Counted from the stretch's first letter, positions 6,887-14,715 are shown. The stretch is 15,070 nt of DNA from JAGHBT01 sp035311885 (GCA_964554125.1 CAZKNG010000055.1:1-15070), one strand, 5' to 3'. Notes: a model not told the origin generated them from the letters alone. Numbers and translations are program-made.

Positions 6887-9166
6887 TTAACTCCTGATAT
6901 TGTAACGCGCGAGGGCAACTACCGCCTGGCCATAAGCTATACATGCGTCGTTAGGCGGCAATTTTCTGTGAAAATATACATTAAAGCCTCTTGCATTTAA
7001 CAACTTGCGCAGTCTGCTCAGAATTATGCTGTTTTGAAACACACCACCTGAAAGTACTACATCCCTGATACCCGAATCAGCGCTTATTTTTTCACACATA
7101 GCCGCAACACCTTCAACGATTGTATTATGAAAACGGGCCGATATCAAAGAAGCTCCGCGCCCTGTTTCTACATCACCTATAATTGAAGCAATCATCTCTG
7201 AAAAATCCAGAATCAGATTTTCATCTCCCGGGGCAGTAATCTCAAATGAATAGGCGCTTTCTTCTTTGAGATCGCAAATATTCTGGAATCTCTGTGGAGC
7301 CTGCCCGTCATAGGAAGGATTAGTGCATATTCCGGAAATGGCCGCCGCGGCGTCGAATAATCTTCCGCAGCTCGACGTAAGAGGTGAATTAAGACCTTTT
7401 TCTATAGCCTGAAGCATCGCGGCGGCGTTTCGTTTACCGATTCTATCGGTTATAAACGCTGGAAGCTTATCCGCTTTCATTCCTGAATTACTCCCGGCAT
7501 AACTTAAGGCCATACGGAGCGGTTCTCTCACCGCCGCATCTCCGCCCGGCATTGGATACTGCTTAAAGTGCCCCACCCGTCTGTACTCACTTAAGTCCGC
7601 TATTAAAAATTCTCCCCCCCAGACCGTCTTATCAGGACCATAGCCGGTGCCGTCAAGAGCAACTCCAATCACATTTCCGGCAAGCTCGTTTTCAGCCATA
7701 CACGCCGCTATATGAGCGTGATGATGCTGCACGGCGTACCGCTCACTTACAACGGCATTTTTCCCAAACCCGGTAGTATGATACCCGGGATGTATATCAT
7801 AGGCGGCGATTTCCGGTTTAATATTGAATAGTGAACGCATATCTTTTACTGCTTCTGCATAAAAACCATATACTTCATAGGATGACAGATCACCTATATG
7901 CTGAGTAAGATAAGCCTTATCGCCCCGCGTAAGACAGGCTGTCACTTTCTGCTCCGCTCCGCATCCCAAAGTCGGCGGACCATCAAAGGGCAAAGGGATT
8001 GGATCGGGCACGAATCCTCTGCTTCTGCGGAAGAACAGGGGCTGCCGGTCAACGAATGTAAGCACCGAGTCATCACAACGTCGTACGATCGGCCGGTTAT
8101 GCACGAGGGCGGCGTCGGCGACAGAACCGAGAATCTGTTTTATTTCATCTTCATCTGTAGCTATCGGTTCATCATTCATATTCGCGCTTGTCATTACAAG
8201 CGGAACCCTTACACTTTCAAGGAGAAGGTGGTGCAGCGGGGTATATGCCAGCATAACACCGAGATCTTTCGTATCGTGTGAAACCTTCCCTGTTATTCTC
8301 TCAACCTCTTTCCTGGCGCATACGACGATTGGTCTGGAAACAGAAAGCAGGGCTTCCTTCATTTCAGATGTACACCTGCAATGCTCCTCTACCTGCTCGA
8401 TAGAAGAGCACATGACGGCGAAAGCTTTATCGGGGCGTTTTTTCCTGCCTCTCAAACGTTCTACCGCTCCGGCATCGAGAGCGTTACAGCTCAGGTGATA
8501 TCCGCCGAGCCCCTTTACCGCGACTATCTTCCCCTTCTTAAGCAGCTTAGACGCTACGGTTACCGGATCACCGAAATACTCTCTCCCCTCCGGATCAATA
8601 CACCTTATAACGGGTCCGCACTCAGGGCACGCGTTGGGCTGAGCTTCGAAACGACGGTCGAGAGGGTCGTAGTATTCGCGTTCGCACTCTCCGCATAGTG
8701 GAAACTCAGCCATGCTCGTTCGTTCTCTATCGTAGGGAAGCGACCTTACAATTGTGAAGCGGGGCCCGCAGTCTGTACAGTTTATGAAAGGATACCTGTA
8801 CCTTCTGTCATTGGGATCAAAAAGTTCACGGAGGCAAGCACTGCAGGTGGCAAGATCCGGAGGAATGCACGCTTCTGAAACACCATCGCTCGCGCTTTCC
8901 CTGATCTTGAAAATCTCTTCATTCTTTACTGGAATACTCTTGATATCTATATTGTCTATTCTGGCCACGGGCGGAGGTTTGCGGCGCAGTTCTTCAAAGA
9001 AGAGATCAATATTGCCGCCTTCACCTTCGAGCTCGATATTCAAACCGCCGGGTGTATTGCGAACAAACCCGGAAAGTCCAAATTTAACAGCGATTGTATA
9101 GACACGGGGGCGGAATCCCACTCCCTGTATCCGTCCTTTAACTACTGCCAGAACTCTTTTTAGCAT
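6887..9166 (-). CDS. hypF: Carbamoyltransferase HypF
   Basis: HypF uses carbamoyl phosphate and ATP to make a carbamoyl adenylate and transfers the carbamoyl group to the C-terminal Cys of HypE. This 759-residue form (E. coli HypF is 750) has four domains. The first is an acylphosphatase-like domain (about 3-90, with RIQGVGFRPRVY). Next are two zinc fingers with exact CX2CX18CX2CX24CX2CX18CX2C spacing (Cys108 to Cys183), then a YrdC-like domain (about 200-390, KGLGGYHLSCNA), and a Kae1-like carbamoyltransfer domain with HHHAH at 481-485 and LSGGVFQN. I place the start at the ATG 9166-9164, right before the acylphosphatase fold, with AGGAG 10 nt upstream. It lies 29 nt inside the end of hypB. 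An in-frame TTG at 9229 lacks support. Confidence 0.97.
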   Translation of the reverse strand: MLKRVLAVVKGRIQGVGFRPRVYTIAVKFGLSGFVRNTPGGLNIELEGEGGNIDLFFEELRRKPPPVARIDNIDIKSIPVKNEEIFKIRESASDGVSEACIPPDLATCSACLRELFDPNDRRYRYPFINCTDCGPRFTIVRSLPYDRERTSMAEFPLCGECEREYYDPLDRRFEAQPNACPECGPVIRCIDPEGREYFGDPVTVASKLLKKGKIVAVKGLGGYHLSCNALDAGAVERLRGRKKRPDKAFAVMCSSIEQVEEHCRCTSEMKEALLSVSRPIVVCARKEVERITGKVSHDTKDLGVMLAYTPLHHLLLESVRVPLVMTSANMNDEPIATDEDEIKQILGSVADAALVHNRPIVRRCDDSVLTFVDRQPLFFRRSRGFVPDPIPLPFDGPPTLGCGAEQKVTACLTRGDKAYLTQHIGDLSSYEVYGFYAEAVKDMRSLFNIKPEIAAYDIHPGYHTTGFGKNAVVSERYAVQHHHAHIAACMAENELAGNVIGVALDGTGYGPDKTVWGGEFLIADLSEYRRVGHFKQYPMPGGDAAVREPLRMALSYAGSNSGMKADKLPAFITDRIGKRNAAAMLQAIEKGLNSPLTSSCGRLFDAAAAISGICTNPSYDGQAPQRFQNICDLKEESAYSFEITAPGDENLILDFSEMIASIIGDVETGRGASLISARFHNTIVEGVAAMCEKISADSGIRDVVLSGGVFQNSIILSRLRKLLNARGFNVYFHRKLPPNDACIAYGQAVVALARYNIRS

Positions 9167-9818
9167 TTTCAAGCTGCTCCTGAACCCACGCAATCCAGTT
9201 ATCGACACCTTCGCCTGTGAGCGAAGCAAGCTTGAATATTGGTAAACGCGGGTTTACCTTTTTAATGTTAGAGATACACTTTTCAATATCAAAATCAAGA
9301 TGCCGGAGAAGATCGATCTTGCTCACAACCGCGCACCTGGCTTCCTGAAACAGCAGAGGATACTTAACAGGTTTATCCTCTCCCTCAGTTACGCTGAGTA
9401 CGGCCACCTTCGCGTCCTCACCTATATCAAACTCGGCGGGGCATACAAGATTGCCGACATTTTCTACAATGATCATGTCGGTTTTCTCCAGATCCAGATC
9501 AGAGATAGCGTTGTGTACAAGCTTTGCCTCAAGATGGCAGGCTCCGCCCGAGATTAATTGAGAGACTTCTATATCAAGAGCTTTCAGCCTGACCGCGTCA
9601 TTTGTAGTTTCCACATCTCCTTCAAGTACGGCAAAATTGGATACATCCCCCAGTTTCTTTATCATAGATTCAAGAAGGGCTGTCTTTCCGCATCCGGGAG
9701 AACCTATCATATTGATCATAGAGATACCATTTTCACGCCTTATCTTACGTATATTGCCAGCCCATTTGTCATTTTCTCCCATTAAGTCCTTGTATATCTT
9801 AATCTCACCGTTACTCAT
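9138..9818 (-). CDS. hypB: Hydrogenase nickel incorporation GTPase HypB
   Basis: HypB is the GTPase that works with HypA to deliver nickel to the large-subunit precursor. The 226-residue protein has the P-loop GSPGCGKT at 39-46, the GTPase metal site Cys94-His95 (GGACHLEA) and Cys126 (LVCPAEFD) with the 32-residue spacing of the E. coli G-domain site, and the guanine-specificity motif SKIDL at 166-170. It lacks both a histidine-rich nickel-storage stretch and the N-terminal CxxCGC nickel site of enterobacterial HypB, so this is a minimal form. The ATG at 9818 lies 4 nt after the hypA stop. A GGAGG inside the hypA end is about 12 nt upstream. Its 3' end overlaps hypF. Confidence 0.97.
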   Translation of the reverse strand: MSNGEIKIYKDLMGENDKWAGNIRKIRRENGISMINMIGSPGCGKTALLESMIKKLGDVSNFAVLEGDVETTNDAVRLKALDIEVSQLISGGACHLEAKLVHNAISDLDLEKTDMIIVENVGNLVCPAEFDIGEDAKVAVLSVTEGEDKPVKYPLLFQEARCAVVSKIDLLRHLDFDIEKCISNIKKVNPRLPIFKLASLTGEGVDNWIAWVQEQLENAKKSSGSS

Positions 9819-9822
9819 AATA

Positions 9823-10170
9823 TTATCTGACCTCCAATTTCTCCAAAGTAAGCTCTTTTCCCTGAAGCATTATGACATCTATGCTGAAACATTCCGGGCA
9901 ATAGGCCATTATGGTATCTGTTTGGCCCTTCCAGCCGCACGCATTGCATTTAATTATTACAGGGAGAACCGTAATGTCAAGTTCTGAACCTGCAGCGATT
10001 GTATTTTTTGTCAGAACCCCGTAGGCAAACTGCATCTGCTCAGAGACAATCTGCCGCATAGCACCCACATTTATTTTCGTTGACAAAAGTGAACCTCGAG
10101 GCAGATCGTGCTTTTTCATCTGCTCAAGTACAGTATCGACAATCGATTTGCATAAACTTAGTTCATGCAT
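9823..10170 (-). CDS. hypA: Hydrogenase nickel metallochaperone HypA
   Basis: HypA binds Ni at its N-terminus and hands it over with HypB. The 115-residue protein starts MHELSLCKSIVD; the Met1-His2-Glu3 amino end is the nickel site. A zinc site follows with the CX2CX12CX2C pattern (Cys75, Cys78, Cys91, Cys94). Two ATGs are close together. I chose the one at 10170-10168 because it places His at position 2, as nickel binding requires, and has GAGG 6 nt upstream. The ATG at 10176 would bury the nickel site behind two residues and is too close to the GAGG. The start overlaps the stop of the preceding protease gene by 8 nt. Confidence 0.96.
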   Translation of the reverse strand: MHELSLCKSIVDTVLEQMKKHDLPRGSLLSTKINVGAMRQIVSEQMQFAYGVLTKNTIAAGSELDITVLPVIIKCNACGWKGQTDTIMAYCPECFSIDVIMLQGKELTLEKLEVR

Positions 10171-10678
10171 CAGCATCCTCTATTTTCCTGATCACCGATA
10201 AAATCATTTCATTAATAAACCCGGCATACTCATCTAATTTCTCTTCAAGAAGAGGTGACAACCGGTCACCGGGGGCTACTTCAACCGGTTCAATTCCAAA
10301 AAAATAAAGCCATTTCGGCATAGCCCCGGTATGTTCCATCAAACGGACCGCCTGAATCAGATCTCCTTCGTGAAGGGAAAGCCCCGTTGTGATCTTTCTT
10401 GACTCTGCCTCTCCGGGGGTGAACATACGGATAACACCCGGGTCCTCTCCCATGTAGGCACAGTCTACCAGAACGGCAATATTCTTTGAAGAAACGAGGT
10501 GAATTATATTGAAAGAAGAGGCGCCGACTTCATCTATTTCGAAACCTGTAGGGTAGTTCCCGCTCTTCCTCATCTCCTGCACGACACGCACTCCAACACC
10601 CTCATCAAGCATCGTAGTATTGCCAACTCCAACTATGATGGAGCCGGAGCTGTTTTCAGATTCCCTTCTAGTCTCCAT
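10163..10678 (-). CDS. [NiFe]-hydrogenase maturation endopeptidase (M52 family)
   Basis: This 171-residue protease removes the C-terminal tail of the hydrogenase large subunit after nickel insertion, locking the active site. The M52 hallmarks are GVGNTTMLDEGVGVRV at 17-32 with Glu26, DCA with Asp72, and HEGDL with His103. These three residues match the nickel-sensing Glu16, Asp62 and His93 of E. coli HybD. FGIEP at 127-131 is also typical. Its gene lies directly downstream of hydA, so HydA is the natural substrate; no other large subunit is seen. The start ATG at 10678 lies 43 bp after the hydA stop and has no clear Shine-Dalgarno, so translation may rely on coupling. It is of the HycI/HyaD/HoxW kind, but the exact subfamily symbol is uncertain. 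Confidence 0.93.
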   Translation of the reverse strand: METRRESENSSGSIIVGVGNTTMLDEGVGVRVVQEMRKSGNYPTGFEIDEVGASSFNIIHLVSSKNIAVLVDCAYMGEDPGVIRMFTPGEAESRKITTGLSLHEGDLIQAVRLMEHTGAMPKWLYFFGIEPVEVAPGDRLSPLLEEKLDEYAGFINEMILSVIRKIEDADA

Positions 10679-10721
10679 AATTCACGGGTTGTTTATGCTG
10701 TTCGTTAATCCTCTGCATTAT

Positions 10722-12035
10722 CTATACAAATTCAACATCCAGATAATGAGTAGAACAGGAAATACATGGATCATACGCGCGAACAAGCATCTCAAGCCCG
10801 AGACGAATTTCATCTTCACTCTTATCAGCGCTGATAAACTGCGGCACAAGCTCTTCGAAATCTTTCTGTATATTTCCGTGGTTCTGGTTAGTCGGAATAC
10901 AGATATTGGCTCCGGTGCAGATACCATTATCATCGAACTTGTACCTGTGAAAGAGAATTCCGCGAGGCGCTTCTACACATCCTACTCCCTCACAAGCCTT
11001 CGTCTCAACTTCAGGAGGTTTACTCGCTTCAGGGTCAAGCCCGTCTTCAAGCAACTCGTCAATGAGTTTAAGGGAATGTTCAACAACTTGAACTACTTCA
11101 ACAATCTGAGCTACATTATTAAAGTAAGGGTTACAGCATCCCTTCTTAAGCCCGAACATATCGGCTATGCTCTTTGCGAGCGGAAGAAGCTGATCGGCGT
11201 TGTTATTAAATCGAGCCAGCGCGCCTACGGCAAAAGAATCTCTATGCCATTTAGTCCATTTTGCCGTGCTCTGCGTTGATACATATTCATTGGCGACCGA
11301 TTCGAAGTCGTGTATGTCGACCGTCTTGTCAACATCGGTGCTGAAGATATCTCCGTCATAGAATGTGTAATGATCGGGATTTGTTATACTGATATATTCA
11401 GTATCCCTCTCAAAAGCGGGAAGTTTGTCAGCGAGACCAAGCACCGCTTCAGCTATCACTTTGAGCTTTGGAACCGAATCTTCAAGTTTCTTCTTCAGAT
11501 CTTTAAGCTGACTCTCGGTAGGTATACGTGAAAAACCTCCAACTTTAACGGCTACAGGGTGAGTCCTTCTTCCGCCTATAAGGCTCATCATTTCATTGCC
11601 AAGGCGGTGTGCCGCTATAATTGTTTTTACAAGATCGGGATGAGAAGACACAAGCGGTACAACTGACTTTACGCCCAGCAAATCAGGAGCAACCAGATAA
11701 CCTACGTGCAAAACATGGCTCTCTATCTGTTCAGCATAATTAAGAAGTATCCTGAGTTTGCGAGTCTGCTCAGTCACTTTGACATCAAGAGCGTCTTCAA
11801 CGGCTTTAAGAGCTGCGAGTGAATGAGACGCCGAGCAAATACCGCATATCCTGCTTACAATCGTCTGGATATCATCATAATTGCTGCCTCGCACCATAGC
11901 TTCAAAAAATCTGGGCGCTTCCGGTACCTGCCACTCTACTTTTTCAATGCTTCCATCGTCGGCTTTTACCACAATGTTCCCATGTCCTTCAACACGGGTA
12001 ACATGTTTTACATTAATATCAACTGCTTTACTCAT
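10722..12035 (-). CDS. hydA: Group 3b [NiFe]-hydrogenase large (alpha) subunit
   Basis: This subunit carries the NiFe(CN)2CO active site of a cytoplasmic bidirectional NAD(P)-linked hydrogenase related to Pyrococcus furiosus sulfhydrogenase. The 437-residue protein has RVEGHG at 14-19, the L1 motif RICGICSASHS with Cys64 and Cys67, and the L2 motif DPCISCSTH with Cys424 and Cys427; these four cysteines hold nickel. A PTxxN segment near 382-386 is also typical. After His430 there is a seven-residue tail, YLDVEFV, the likely piece removed by the neighbouring M52 protease. The start ATG overlaps the hydD stop as ATGA, and AGGAGA lies upstream. Assignment to group 3b rests on the gene set hydBGDA as well as the sequence. 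Confidence 0.96.
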   Translation of the reverse strand: MSKAVDINVKHVTRVEGHGNIVVKADDGSIEKVEWQVPEAPRFFEAMVRGSNYDDIQTIVSRICGICSASHSLAALKAVEDALDVKVTEQTRKLRILLNYAEQIESHVLHVGYLVAPDLLGVKSVVPLVSSHPDLVKTIIAAHRLGNEMMSLIGGRRTHPVAVKVGGFSRIPTESQLKDLKKKLEDSVPKLKVIAEAVLGLADKLPAFERDTEYISITNPDHYTFYDGDIFSTDVDKTVDIHDFESVANEYVSTQSTAKWTKWHRDSFAVGALARFNNNADQLLPLAKSIADMFGLKKGCCNPYFNNVAQIVEVVQVVEHSLKLIDELLEDGLDPEASKPPEVETKACEGVGCVEAPRGILFHRYKFDDNGICTGANICIPTNQNHGNIQKDFEELVPQFISADKSEDEIRLGLEMLVRAYDPCISCSTHYLDVEFV

Positions 12036-12778
12036 ATTGTATTCTCCTGTTGACTACCAAATAATTTCATTTTGCTCTTCAAGTCATCAACCGTCAGACC
12101 ATATTCATCAAGCACATCTTTCGCGGCATTTACATTCGGATCTTCCACCCATCCCCTGCACCCGAAACAAGCCGCGCTTTCTGTGGGACATTTCGCGCCG
12201 CAGCCCGCAAGAGTGATTGGGCCGAGACATAATTCGCCGTATTCAAATCTGCAGATATTGCCCTTCTTCTTACATTCAACGCACACTGAATAGGTGGGAA
12301 GGTCCGGTTCTTTACCTATAGCCAGACATCTCACAATATAAGCAAATTCATCGACATCTATCGGGCAGCCCGGGACATTATAGTCCACCTTAACTACCTC
12401 ACAGGCAGCTTTTGTCTTGCTGGTATTTAGATGCGGCATATTGGCGTCATCTTTATATACAAATTTCTTAACATCATCAAGGTCAAAATTGTTCTTGAGT
12501 TTATTTATCCCGCCTGTTACAGCACAGGCACCTAAAGCTACAAGAACCTTTGACTTCTCGCGAATCGAGCGCAGCCGTTCTTCGTCTTCAACCCGTGTTA
12601 TAGAACCTTCGACAATAGCAATGTCGAACTGTTCGCTTTGTTCGCTCATAGCTTCCCGCCACTCTACCGGATTTATAACAGAGAGAAGATCGATAATCTC
12701 CTCTTCCATATCGACGATCTGCAGCTGACAACCTTCACAGCAGGCAAAATCAAATATTGCAACTCTCGGTTTACTCAT
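12032..12778 (-). CDS. hydD: Group 3b [NiFe]-hydrogenase small (delta) subunit
   Basis: This subunit passes electrons between the NiFe site and the HydG/HydB arm. The 248-residue protein has no Tat signal, which fits a cytoplasmic enzyme. The proximal [4Fe-4S] ligands are Cys14 and Cys17 (CEGC), Cys85 (GAC) and Cys138 (PGCP). Two further groups of four cysteines, 166/169/176/184 and 193/197/204/207, can ligate two more [4Fe-4S] clusters, giving a three-cluster wire. The ATG at 12778 overlaps the hydG stop by one base (TAATG), and its own stop overlaps hydA. Both couplings favour equal amounts of the subunits. Confidence 0.96.
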   Translation of the reverse strand: MSKPRVAIFDFACCEGCQLQIVDMEEEIIDLLSVINPVEWREAMSEQSEQFDIAIVEGSITRVEDEERLRSIREKSKVLVALGACAVTGGINKLKNNFDLDDVKKFVYKDDANMPHLNTSKTKAACEVVKVDYNVPGCPIDVDEFAYIVRCLAIGKEPDLPTYSVCVECKKKGNICRFEYGELCLGPITLAGCGAKCPTESAACFGCRGWVEDPNVNAAKDVLDEYGLTVDDLKSKMKLFGSQQENTI

Positions 12779-13605
12779 TAAATTGCCCCCTTTTCATCTT
12801 CGATATCAGAGTACTTGAACACGGGACCATCCTGGCAGACATAATAGCCGTTTATCTGACAATGCCCGCATAGACCAACCCCGCATTTCATGCGGCGTTC
12901 AAGCGATACGTATATATCATCGTGTGAGAAACCCAGCTTTTCAAGTTCAATCAATACAAATTTGTACATTACCGGGGGTCCGCAAACTATCACTTTAGTG
13001 TTACTGATATCGTGATCTACTTTTGGAATACAGGTTGTAATAAGACCGACATTACCGGCCCATGATTCATCTCCTTTATCAACCGTCTCCATAAAGCAAT
13101 CAATTTTGTCATCTTCCTTCCATTCAGCAAGCTCATCTACGAAGAGTCTTTCCGACGGTGATTTAGCACCAAACAGAATGCTTATCGAGCCATAATCATT
13201 ACTGTTGTCAAGAACATACTGAATGGCGGAACGTACAGGAACAAGTCCGATACCGCCGCAGATAAACAACAGATCCTTCCCCTTCATATCCTCTTCAACC
13301 GGGAAGCCTTTTCCAAAGGGACCTCGTATACCAACCTTGTCCCCCTTGCTGAGCTGATGCATCCCGTTAGAGACATTCCCCACGTTACGGACAACCATCT
13401 CGAATGTATCCGAACGTGTTGATGACGATGAAATAGAAATAGGCGCTTCTCCTATTCCCGGAATGGAGACCTCAGCAAATTGTCCCGGCTTATGCCCCAG
13501 GGGCTCACCCGAGTCGAGTTTAAATTCGAAAAACCGCTCTGTTTCGGTCATCTCTTCAGAGCGAAGAGTTGTTGCCTGCAGTGGCACATACATATCTTCT
13601 GCCAT
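12778..13605 (-). CDS. hydG: Hydrogenase gamma subunit, FAD/NAD(P)-binding reductase
   Basis: A 275-residue ferredoxin-reductase-type diaphorase subunit that exchanges electrons with NAD(P)H. An N-terminal FAD barrel spans about 5-105, with the flavin-binding segment EAPISISS (53-60). A Rossmann domain has the nucleotide loop GGIGLVPVRS at 117-126 and CGPPVMY at 208-214. A C-terminal [2Fe-2S] site has Cys241, Cys246, Cys249 and Cys257, the same layout as in PyrK and sulfhydrogenase gamma subunits. Preference for NADP+ over NAD+ cannot be decided here; characterised group 3b enzymes favour NADP(H). The start at 13605 overlaps the hydB stop (TAATG), with a strong GGAGGAAA just upstream. Do not confuse it with the radical-SAM HydG of [FeFe]-hydrogenases. 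Confidence 0.95.
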   Translation of the reverse strand: MAEDMYVPLQATTLRSEEMTETERFFEFKLDSGEPLGHKPGQFAEVSIPGIGEAPISISSSSTRSDTFEMVVRNVGNVSNGMHQLSKGDKVGIRGPFGKGFPVEEDMKGKDLLFICGGIGLVPVRSAIQYVLDNSNDYGSISILFGAKSPSERLFVDELAEWKEDDKIDCFMETVDKGDESWAGNVGLITTCIPKVDHDISNTKVIVCGPPVMYKFVLIELEKLGFSHDDIYVSLERRMKCGVGLCGHCQINGYYVCQDGPVFKYSDIEDEKGAI

Positions 13606-14639
13606 TATTTTTCCTCCGCAAGTCTATTCATTACTTCAACAGGATTAGCTATTTTTGCTACACAAGCGTTAATACATCTTCCGCATCCTATACATGCTAT
13701 TTCACCATCAAGCTTTTCCGGTACATAAGCGCCCTTTCTATAATATCTATGGCGGTACCGTTCTGCTTTATCGGCCCTGAAATTGTGAGGACCGGCGACT
13801 GTGGCAAAATTCGTTAACATACATCCATCCCAAGTGCGAGTGCGCTTGCCGCTCTTCATATCCCAATTCACATCTTCCTGCACATCGAAACAGTAACAGG
13901 TGGGACATACGAGATTGCATGAACCGCATGAAAAACACTTTTCCGATTTCTCTTCCCATAGGGGGCTGTCGACCGATTTCTTCAACAATTCCGGCCATTC
14001 AGAGGGCTCCACTTTGAGCTCATGCTTGCGCAGCTTTTTCTTGTTTTCTTCCCAGACCTTTGCCCTTGACTGAATATCCTTGTCGTCAGCGTCTTTTGCT
14101 CCGGAAAGAGAAGCAATGAGCTGTTCACCCTTCTCGGTAGCCGCGTCTATGAGATACTCGTCATCACCTATTCTGGTAACTAGTACATCGAACCCTTCTC
14201 CGACTGTCGCTGTTCCCATATATCCGGCGAAGACATCCTCGGAAGGTGTCTGGACATCAACGGCAACGATTGTCGCGTTGTTTCTGCGGGTCATATAATG
14301 TTCATCCCTGTTAGGCTGTGAAAAGATAGTATCCATCTGATTGATGGCAACGACATCGTATGGATGAACCCCCAATACTACAAAAGCTTCATTCTCTATC
14401 TCGCTTTCGTATTTCGCGTCTTCGCGATTGAATGAAGCGATCGATTCAACTGCCGGCAGGAAAAGAAATTTCGGTGAACGAATTGTAACGTCATAGTCCA
14501 GCTTCAGCTGGGAGGCGTTTTCGAGAATACCGTAATCAAACTTATCCTGCTTCGACTTTACGCCATACGTCTTATGCCCCTGAATAACACTATCTACCCA
14601 ATTTTCCAATTCCGATTGAGAGACTGCTTTTTTACTCAA
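13605..14639 (-). CDS. hydB: Hydrogenase beta subunit, iron-sulfur protein
   Basis: This 344-residue subunit links HydG to HydD electronically. The N-terminal region (about 1-225) has the family's alpha/beta fold, including LGVHPYDVVAINQMD near 89-103. Two [4Fe-4S] motifs follow: Cys235, 238, 241, 245 and Cys316, 319, 322, 326. Extra cysteines at 248, 250 and 273 lie between them. The start is TTG at 14639-14637, with AAGGAG 7 nt upstream. No in-frame ATG or GTG gives a full protein, and an ATG just upstream (in GGAGATGGG) is out of frame. The resulting MSK N-terminus resembles those of HydA and HydD. It is the first gene of the operon, about 41 nt after the inferred transcription start. Confidence 0.94.
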   Translation of the reverse strand: MSKKAVSQSELENWVDSVIQGHKTYGVKSKQDKFDYGILENASQLKLDYDVTIRSPKFLFLPAVESIASFNREDAKYESEIENEAFVVLGVHPYDVVAINQMDTIFSQPNRDEHYMTRRNNATIVAVDVQTPSEDVFAGYMGTATVGEGFDVLVTRIGDDEYLIDAATEKGEQLIASLSGAKDADDKDIQSRAKVWEENKKKLRKHELKVEPSEWPELLKKSVDSPLWEEKSEKCFSCGSCNLVCPTCYCFDVQEDVNWDMKSGKRTRTWDGCMLTNFATVAGPHNFRADKAERYRHRYYRKGAYVPEKLDGEIACIGCGRCINACVAKIANPVEVMNRLAEEK

Positions 14640-14646
14640 GGCCCAT

Positions 14647-14652
14647 CTCCTT
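14647..14652 (-). promoter_or_regulatory. Ribosome binding site for hydB (AAGGAG) deciding a TTG start
   Basis: AAGGAG reads on the minus strand at 14652-14647, seven nucleotides before the TTG at 14639. Its ideal spacing supports TTG as the true start of hydB. Confidence 0.75.
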
Positions 14653-14686
14653 TTCTGGTTATCTAAGTACTTCCATATTAGAGTTA

Positions 14687-14715
14687 TTAATATGAAAAAA
14701 TGATAATAATGTCAA
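14687..14715 (-). promoter_or_regulatory. Sigma70-type promoter of the hyd-hyp operon
   Basis: On the minus strand a perfect -35 box TTGACA (14715-14710) is followed by a 17-bp spacer and the -10 box TATTAA (14692-14687), four of six matches to consensus. The predicted transcription start is near 14680, giving a leader of about 41 nt to the hydB TTG. It is the only well-formed promoter I find for the eleven genes downstream. Confidence 0.8.

Noticed and set aside
9167..9229. Longer HypF from a TTG at 9229
   Set aside because: It adds 21 residues not seen in HypF, lacks a ribosome binding site and deepens the overlap with hypB. The ATG at 9166 begins just before the acylphosphatase domain.
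10620..11279. A 219-codon plus-strand open frame opposite hydA and the protease gene
   Set aside because: It has no recognisable family, and the opposite strand encodes highly conserved hydrogenase and protease motifs through the same bases. It is an antisense shadow.
12778..13605. HydG and HydA names suggesting an [FeFe]-hydrogenase maturase system
   Set aside because: The sequences show FNR-type and [NiFe] L1/L2 motifs and no radical-SAM motif. The names follow the Pyrococcus sulfhydrogenase usage.
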